Assembly: GCA_019448385.1 (NCBI GenBank)
Contig: JAGTXO010000004.1
Location: 62,001-126,000, forward strand
Direction of reading: 5' to 3'
DNA length: 64,000 bases
From: Diacronema lutheri
Taxonomy: Eukaryota > Haptophyta > Pavlovophyceae > Pavlovales > Pavlovaceae
Shown: one piece after another, positions 59,336 to 64,000 of the stretch
How the letters are laid out: each line of letters begins with the position of its first letter
Numbering within the stretch: the first letter of the stretch is position 1
The notes under the pieces: generated by a model
Seen by the model: only the letters and a program-made list of their open reading frames with translations
Databases searched by the model: none
Told to the model about the DNA's origin: nothing
Position numbers and translations under genes: made by a program

Positions 59336-59800
59336 TCACTCGAGCTCAAACTGCACGGCCGCGCGCGCCTTGAGAATCGGCTTGATCGCTTCCGCGATCA
59401 ACTGCTGATGGTCTGCGTGCGTCTGGTAGACCTTATAGTCGTTGATGCTCTCAAAATCCACCGTCGCGCAAAAGTCGAAGTTGCCTGTCGGCTGGAGGCC
59501 TGCGTCGTGGTTGCACTGGATCGCCTTGATCTCGGGGATGCGCGCCTTCAAAGCGCGCAGCCCATCTCGGACGGCTTGCCGCTGTGTCGCCGTCGCAGTC
59601 TCGACTGCGCGCGGAGTGGCAGGGGAGCCGGGCGGGGGCGGGTGTCGGGCGAGAAAATGGGGAAAAGGGGGCGCGATGCGGCGCATGCACTGCCGGCATC
59701 AAGGCAATGAGGGCGTGCTTCCGACCCCGCACGAAGCACGCCCTTCCTCCTTCGCAGAGCGCGCACCAAATTGGAACATCACCACATGCCGGATCGCCAT
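59336..59800 (-). CDS. Stress-responsive A/B-barrel (Dabb) domain protein
   Basis: Exons 59800-59767 and 59604-59336 (162-bp intron, GTGCGCGC...GCGCAG) give 100 residues, standard for Dabb proteins. The start MAIRHVVMFQF is the classic first strand with the conserved His; then AVRDGLRALKARIPEIKAIQ, GLQPTGNFDFCATVDFESIN and DYKVYQTHADHQQLIAEAI. Dabb proteins are dimeric ferredoxin-like barrels, some of them cyclases or stress-induced. Role here unknown. Exon 1 is only 34 nt. Head to head with the TPR protein, 40 bp between ATGs. Confidence 0.9.
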
Positions 59801-59840
59801 GCTGGCCGTGAACTCGCACGATCAACTGTGAGCGCGAAAG

Positions 59841-61472
59841 ATGCGCGCAGTACTGCGTGTGCTCAACGTCGCGGCCCTCGCAGCCCTCGCGTCGGGCGTG
59901 CGGATGCCGACGCCGCGCGCCGCGCCTCGTGCTGTGCGTCGTTGCATCTTTCATGCCTCGGCGGAGGAGGAGAGCCGCGCCACGGACGCGGGCCGGCTAG
60001 AGCTGGCGAGCTCGGACAGCGGCATGCGCAACATCAACAGCGCGTCGCCGTCGGAGGCGCGCATCGCCGAGCTGCGCGCGAAGGTGGAGAAGCTCAAGGG
60101 GATGGAATCGGCGATGCGCGAGGGCGAAGCGCTGCTCAACCCGAAGAAGCGCGCGCCGCCGCCACCACCGCCGCCGGCCGCGGCCGCGGCCGCGCCGCCG
60201 CCGCCGCCTGCCATGTCCGCTCCCGCCGTCGCGAGCGGTGCCGCCGACGCGACGGCGAGGGCGAGCGCACAGCCCGCGCCACAACCTACCGCTCAACCCG
60301 CGCAGACGAGCAGCTCGATCGGTGGCACGTGGAGCCCGCCGCCCGCGGTCGAAACGTACAAGCCGAGCGGTTCGGGCTCGTGGGGTGTCTTCGAGAGGCC
60401 ACTCGACATTTCAAAGGCGATGGGCGGCGGCAAGCGCGTGGGCGTCGGCGCGCCACCCGCCGAGACGGAGGACCAGGCGGCGGCGAAGGCCGCCGAGTTT
60501 GATGCGCTGCTCGCCGCATACCGCGCCAAGCGCGGCGCGAGCGAGGCGTACGAGCGCGAGAATGCGGACACAATCAACGACGCGCTCGCCGTGGCGAAGC
60601 GGCTGATGCGCGCGGGCGAGGTGCGCAGGTGCGTGCGCACGCTCGAGCCAGTCTGGCGCAATTGCTCCGTCCGCTCCGAGCTCGGCGGGCGCGTCGGCCT
60701 CGAGCTCGCGATGGCGTACGACGCGGCTGCCGAGACGGAGCGCGCGGGCGAGCTCTACGAGGAGCTCCTCTCGTGCAGCGACGTGGAGGTGCGCAGGCTG
60801 GCCAAGCAGCTCAAGTTTGGGCTCGAGGCAATGGAGATGCTCGGCATTGACGCGCGCGCTGACGTGTCCGGCCCAGGCTACATCTCGTTCGCCGAGCACG
60901 TTGACCGTCAGTACGCGCCGTCGTTTGGTGTGGGCGACACTGAGAGGACGGTCAAGGACGCGGCGGCGGCGGTCTCGCTGCTCAAGTACGCGGCGAGCAG
61001 CTGGGTGCTGCAGCGGTGGACTGAGCGAGGCGTGCAGCAGGCGGTCGCGCTCCTGCAGCGGGAGGAGGACAGCCGCGTGCAGTCGGGCGCGCCGCTCACC
61101 GGCGTGTGGAGGCTCGTCGTGCAGGTCGGGCGGAGGGGCAACGTCTGGGCGGACGAGCGGCTGCGGCAGACCATCTCGCCGGGCGCGGGCGCGCGCGAGC
61201 TGCGTATCACGCGCCAGCAGGGCGTGGGACCGCTCGTCGCTGAGCTCGAGGGCACGATGCGCGAGCGGACGCCGCCGGTGCGCGCGCAGAGGGCGCCGCG
61301 CTACGACCTCGCCTTCGGCTCGCGCCGACTCGGGCTGCTCCGGCTGCCGGCCGGCGCGCCCGTCGTCTCAACCGTGCTCGTGCTCGACACTGAGCTCCTC
61401 GTGACGATGGAGCAGGAACCCGACGCTGGCGCAGACGGCGCTGCGAGCTTCACAGTCTGGGCGCCGGAATGA
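59841..61472 (+). CDS. Plastid-type TPR-like protein with C-terminal beta domain
   Basis: 543 residues. Leader MRAVLRVLNVAALAALASGV then an Arg/Pro-rich stretch, compatible with signal plus transit peptide. A helix (IAELRAKVEKLKGMESAMRE), a Pro/Ala-rich linker and SSIGGTWSPPPAVETYKPSG follow. Then a helical TPR-like array (DTINDALAVAKRLMRAGEVR; GLELAMAYDAAAETERAGEL; VEVRRLAKQLKFGLEAMEML) resembling algal plastid TPR proteins. The last 150 residues are beta-rich (LTGVWRLVVQVGRRGNVWAD; RYDLAFGSRRLGLLRLPAG; TVLVLDTELLVTMEQE), similar in feel to lipocalin or fibrillin folds. Function not recognised. Confidence 0.7.
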   Translation: MRAVLRVLNVAALAALASGVRMPTPRAAPRAVRRCIFHASAEEESRATDAGRLELASSDSGMRNINSASPSEARIAELRAKVEKLKGMESAMREGEALLNPKKRAPPPPPPPAAAAAAPPPPPAMSAPAVASGAADATARASAQPAPQPTAQPAQTSSSIGGTWSPPPAVETYKPSGSGSWGVFERPLDISKAMGGGKRVGVGAPPAETEDQAAAKAAEFDALLAAYRAKRGASEAYERENADTINDALAVAKRLMRAGEVRRCVRTLEPVWRNCSVRSELGGRVGLELAMAYDAAAETERAGELYEELLSCSDVEVRRLAKQLKFGLEAMEMLGIDARADVSGPGYISFAEHVDRQYAPSFGVGDTERTVKDAAAAVSLLKYAASSWVLQRWTERGVQQAVALLQREEDSRVQSGAPLTGVWRLVVQVGRRGNVWADERLRQTISPGAGARELRITRQQGVGPLVAELEGTMRERTPPVRAQRAPRYDLAFGSRRLGLLRLPAGAPVVSTVLVLDTELLVTMEQEPDAGADGAASFTVWAPE

Positions 61473-61522
61473 TGAAAACTCTTAAAAAGTCAACAGGATG
61501 ATTGTTGCTCGCCAGCGAAATT

Positions 61523-63382
61523 TCATCGATTTTCTCGCCGCCTGTTGCGGAGCAGCTCGGTGGCGAGGTCGGCGTACTCGCGGTGCGAGCGCGCGACGAG
61601 CTCGCACGCGCCCGCCGCGCCGCACAGCATTGAAGGGAAGAGGCGGGACGCGAGCTTCACGCCGGCGAGCGCGACGGCAGGGAGCGCGGCGTGTATCACA
61701 TCCGTGCCGGTCGAGTGCGCGCCGTACGCGAACGTGTCGAGCCACAGGCACGCGGATGCGAGCAGCTCGCCGTGCGCCTGGCGGGGCACGCGGCCGGACG
61801 TGTGCAACCTGGCGAGAGGAAGACCACGCACTGCCGCCTCACGCAGCTGCGCGCGTTCCGCCTCGAGCGGCGCGGCGAAAAGCCAAAGCGCAGCATGCGG
61901 GCTGCGGCTGAGCACGCCCGCCCAGTCGTCCATCACGGCCGGGTCCGCCTTCTGCGCAAGGTTGCGACTCGCGACGATGGCGAGGCCGCGCGCCGCCCAG
62001 CGGTGCGGAAGACCGGCCGCAGTCGCAGCCGCGGCCGCCCGCGTGAGCGGCGGCGGTTCGCGCGCGCTGGCGACGGCCGCAATGGCTGCCGGCAGGACAG
62101 CAATGGCTGCCGGCAGGACAGCAATGGCTGCCGGCAGGACAGGCCTCAGCGCGTGTCCGTTCACGTAGAGCGAGTGGGGGAGCAGCACGAGCCGCTCGGC
62201 GAACGCGGACTGCGCGAGCGCCGGGCTGGGCGCGAGAACAGCCGCCGCATCGAGCAGCATGCTGTCGAGCCAGCGCGCGCCGCTCGTGCCCGGCCAGTCG
62301 AGCCAAAGGGCCTGCACGGGCGCGCACCGGCGCGCGAACAGCGCCCGGTCCGCGTCCGCGTCGCCCAGCGCCGACATGAGCACGAGCGCGTGCGGGCGCG
62401 ACGGGCCGCGGCAGAGCGGCGCGAAACGGCTCGCAGCCGCTGCACCGACCGGCAGCTGCACCAGCCGTCCATCCTCGTGCAACTCGGCCCACACTTGGGC
62501 GGCGCGCGGCGCGAGTGATTCGTTCCCCTGCGGCGGCGGCCACCGCGCTGCCGAACTCCACACGGAGAGCTCGACCTGCGCGCGCTGACCCGCGCGCGCG
62601 AGGGTGCGGTGTGCGTAGAGGAGCGCCTCGAGGTGCGGCGCGATTTGAGAGCGCCAGGGCGACGAATGTACGATGGCGACGCGTAGAGCGGCGGCGGCGG
62701 GCATACGGCCCAGCGGTTCGGCGCGGACACCGTGTGCGATCGCCTCCGCCGCTGCCGCCGCGATGACACGTGCGTCCGCGGGCGAGTGCGCGCCGGCGTC
62801 AAAAGTGGCGCCAAACGGCTGCGCTGACAGCCGCTCGCCGGGCCGGCGCGCGCGCAGCTCGGCGGCGAGGCGCGCGCGCGCGGAGTCGAGCGACTGGGCA
62901 AAGTCTCGCCAGTGCATCAACCGACGGTCCGCTGTGGCAAGCGCCTCCGCCGCCTCGCCCCACTCGCCGCCGGTCGCGGCGACGGCGCGCGCGTACGCGT
63001 CGCGCGCTTCGCCCAGGCGCTCGAGCCGCGTGAACGTGTTGCCCCGGTTGAGCTCGCACTGCGCGTGGCGCGGCTGGAGCTGCAAGCATCGCCCGTACGC
63101 GCGCAGCGCCGCCGAGTGGTTGCCAAACGCCTCCCCCTCGAGGTTGCCCAGGTTGAGCCAAGCGACGGCCGCATCAGGCACGTCGCCCGCGAGCGCCGCC
63201 GCCGCGCGGAATGCCACGTGCGCCTCGTCAAGCCGCTGGGCGGCGACGAGCGCGTTTCCCAGATAAAAACGCGCTGCCGGGTCGCGCGGCCGTCGCCGCA
63301 CCGCGTCGAGCAGCTCGTCGACGGTGGGCTCCAGGAGACCAAGGAGACCGACGAGGACGAGACTCGTACAGGCCCCCGCCAT
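61523..63382 (-). CDS. OGT/SPINDLY-like glycosyltransferase (GT41) with N-terminal signal
   Basis: 619 residues, one exon, from the ATG at 63382. A hydrophobic leader (MAGACTSLVLVGLLGLLEP) precedes about three TPRs (DPAARFYLGNALVAAQRLDE; AVAWLNLGNLEGEAFGNHSA; AQCELNRGNTFTRLERLGEA). The GT41 catalytic half shows ALRVAIVHSSPWRSQIAPHL (a divergent form of the family start), VQALWLDWPGTSGARWLDSM (cf. V-x-W-x-G-x-P-x-T-[ST]-G), LPHSLYVN and ASACLWLDTFAYGAHSTGTD (cf. LDTxPYNGHTTxxDAL). It would attach sugar to Ser/Thr. A secretory leader is unexpected for a cytosolic-type OGT. A 21-bp repeat codes VLPAAIA three times. Confidence 0.82.
   Translation of the reverse strand: MAGACTSLVLVGLLGLLEPTVDELLDAVRRRPRDPAARFYLGNALVAAQRLDEAHVAFRAAAALAGDVPDAAVAWLNLGNLEGEAFGNHSAALRAYGRCLQLQPRHAQCELNRGNTFTRLERLGEARDAYARAVAATGGEWGEAAEALATADRRLMHWRDFAQSLDSARARLAAELRARRPGERLSAQPFGATFDAGAHSPADARVIAAAAAEAIAHGVRAEPLGRMPAAAALRVAIVHSSPWRSQIAPHLEALLYAHRTLARAGQRAQVELSVWSSAARWPPPQGNESLAPRAAQVWAELHEDGRLVQLPVGAAAASRFAPLCRGPSRPHALVLMSALGDADADRALFARRCAPVQALWLDWPGTSGARWLDSMLLDAAAVLAPSPALAQSAFAERLVLLPHSLYVNGHALRPVLPAAIAVLPAAIAVLPAAIAAVASAREPPPLTRAAAAATAAGLPHRWAARGLAIVASRNLAQKADPAVMDDWAGVLSRSPHAALWLFAAPLEAERAQLREAAVRGLPLARLHTSGRVPRQAHGELLASACLWLDTFAYGAHSTGTDVIHAALPAVALAGVKLASRLFPSMLCGAAGACELVARSHREYADLATELLRNRRRENR
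62081..62143. repeat. 21-bp x3 tandem repeat inside the OGT-like gene
   Basis: Units 62081-62101, 62102-62122 and 62123-62143 differ at most at the last base. In frame, adding seven residues each. Confidence 0.95.
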
Positions 63383-63445
63383 CGTGAGGCGGCCGGCTGT
63401 CAGTCGGGAGCATAGGGTTGCCGTCGGACAGCGGGACTGGCCGGT

Positions 63446-63481
<36 letters not shown>

Positions 63482-63657
63482 CCAAGGATGGGCTGTGACG
63501 CGTCATGACGCGGGTTTTTGGTGTCACGTCATGACGTCACGCGTTATGACGCGTCATGACGCGTCACGCCGTCGTTCACTTTGAGGCAGTGACGTAACGC
63601 GACTGGCTACTACAAAGAAGTGACGTAGCGCGGCCTGTTGTACACAGTTCCGGGTCA
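63383..63657. promoter_or_regulatory. Divergent promoter with poly-C tract and bZIP-type palindrome cluster
   Basis: C homopolymer at 63447-63479 (G on the coding strand of the OGT-like gene). Downstream are TGACGCGTCA at 63496-63505, 63547-63556 and 63557-63566, a perfect TGACGTCA at 63532-63539, and half sites TGACGTAA (63590) and TGACGTAG (63621). These match the ATF/CREB-type bZIP site family. The density is far above the rest of the window; function is inferred. Confidence 0.6.
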
Positions 63658-64000
63658 ATGGCGACTCGCATGGAGCCGTGCTACTTTTGGTCGACGTATG
63701 GCACGAACACGATCTATCTCGACCGCGTCGCGCCCCAGCTCCTCGGAGTGCAGCACGCTGCTGGCGGGAGCGAGCGCAACTGGTCGCTCCAGGGGCGGAT
63801 CAACGGCAGGGACCGCGGGCGGCAGTCGACTGCCGTGCTTGCGCGCATCGAGGCTCGCCTGGAACCAGAATCTTGTCGACCGCAGAAGGCAGCGCGCAGC
63901 TCGCCGCACAGCAGCGATCCAGCGCGTGAATGCGCGCAACGGTGCGCGCGCAGTGCCCGCCCGCCCTGCGCCGAAGCCCTACCCTTTGCAGGACAACGAG
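63658..64000 (+). CDS. Partial gene at right edge, unknown
   Basis: The ATG at 63658 opens a frame reading MATRMEPCYFWSTYGTNTIY, LDRVAPQLLGVQHAAGGSER and RIEARLEPESCRPQKAARSS. It stays open to the window end. A donor-like GTGCGCGC at 63942 and a CTTTGCAG acceptor at 63984-63991 suggest a 50-bp intron with a second exon starting at 63992. The N-terminal 50 residues look genuinely coding, with aromatic residues and normal composition; beyond that, I am unsure. No family recognised. Confidence 0.5.
   Translation, partial: MATRMEPCYFWSTYGTNTIYLDRVAPQLLGVQHAAGGSERNWSLQGRINGRDRGRQSTAVLARIEARLEPESCRPQKAARSSPHSSDPARECAQRCARSARPPCAEALPFAGQR

Noticed and set aside
54429-59777. The motif CCAAATTGGAAC at both 54432 and 59766 as a shared promoter element
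   Set aside because: The 59766 copy lies in the first coding exon of the Dabb gene (codons of MFQFG), so the match is coincidental.
1-64000. CRISPR arrays, operons, rRNA or tRNA genes
   Set aside because: No regularly spaced repeats, no polycistronic layout, and no TPsiC-type or rRNA core sequences were noticed by eye; a tRNAscan run was not possible.

Overview
The window looks like compact nuclear DNA of a photosynthetic unicellular eukaryote. The evidence is overall G+C of about 70% by eye, short GT-AG introns (77-216 bp in the models below), eukaryote-only genes (APC4, U2AF35, SmG, TTI1, MSH6, SYS1, p24/TMED, DOHH, WRAP73) and several proteins with N-terminal signal or plastid-type leaders. 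A haptophyte, possibly a pavlovophyte, is my best guess, but this rests on style (GC richness, compactness, GTGCGCGC splice donors) and no diagnostic gene proves it. Exon models were built by hand from reading frame, splice dinucleotides and remembered family signatures.

Layout. 1-4.7 kb: a partial WD40 gene, a coiled-coil protein and an AAA+ ATPase. 4.7-9.9 kb: DOHH/WRAP73 head to head, four-exon SmG, a small duplicated-repeat protein and a WW/transmembrane protein. 10-16.7 kb: a large helical protein, p24/TMED, a histidine phosphatase and a METTL25-type methyltransferase. 16.8-25 kb: APC4, an aldo-keto reductase with a VHL-like tail, two small unknowns and an NCS2 permease. 25-29 kb: a NYN-domain gene broken by an exact 128-bp tandem duplication, then a 2.76-kb element with 440-bp terminal inverted repeats sitting in its divergent promoter with MSH6. 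29-41.4 kb: MSH6, small unknowns, an mRNA 5'-triphosphatase, a DUF711 protein and a TVP38/DedA membrane protein. 41.5-52.6 kb: TTI1, U2AF35 and a very large C2/ankyrin protein. 52.8-64 kb: a Ycf45/SpoIIIAA-type ATPase, an unknown, PhyH, SYS1, a plastid-type membrane protein, a Dabb protein, a plastid-type TPR protein, an OGT/SPINDLY-like protein and a partial gene at the right edge.

Genes are not in operons. The notable organisation is head-to-head pairing: 14 divergent pairs, ten of them with fewer than 100 bp between the two start codons and one with overlapping ATGs. Cell-cycle and genome-maintenance genes are well represented (APC4, MSH6, TTI1, WRAP73), as are RNA-processing genes (U2AF35, SmG, cap triphosphatase).

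The most unusual signals are a GTGCGCGC 5' splice-site consensus (13 of 24 modelled introns, with GTGCG in 16), long homopolymer tracts that read as poly-C on the coding strand inside introns, the 440-bp TIR element, the 128-bp duplication, and the AKR-VHL-like fusion.
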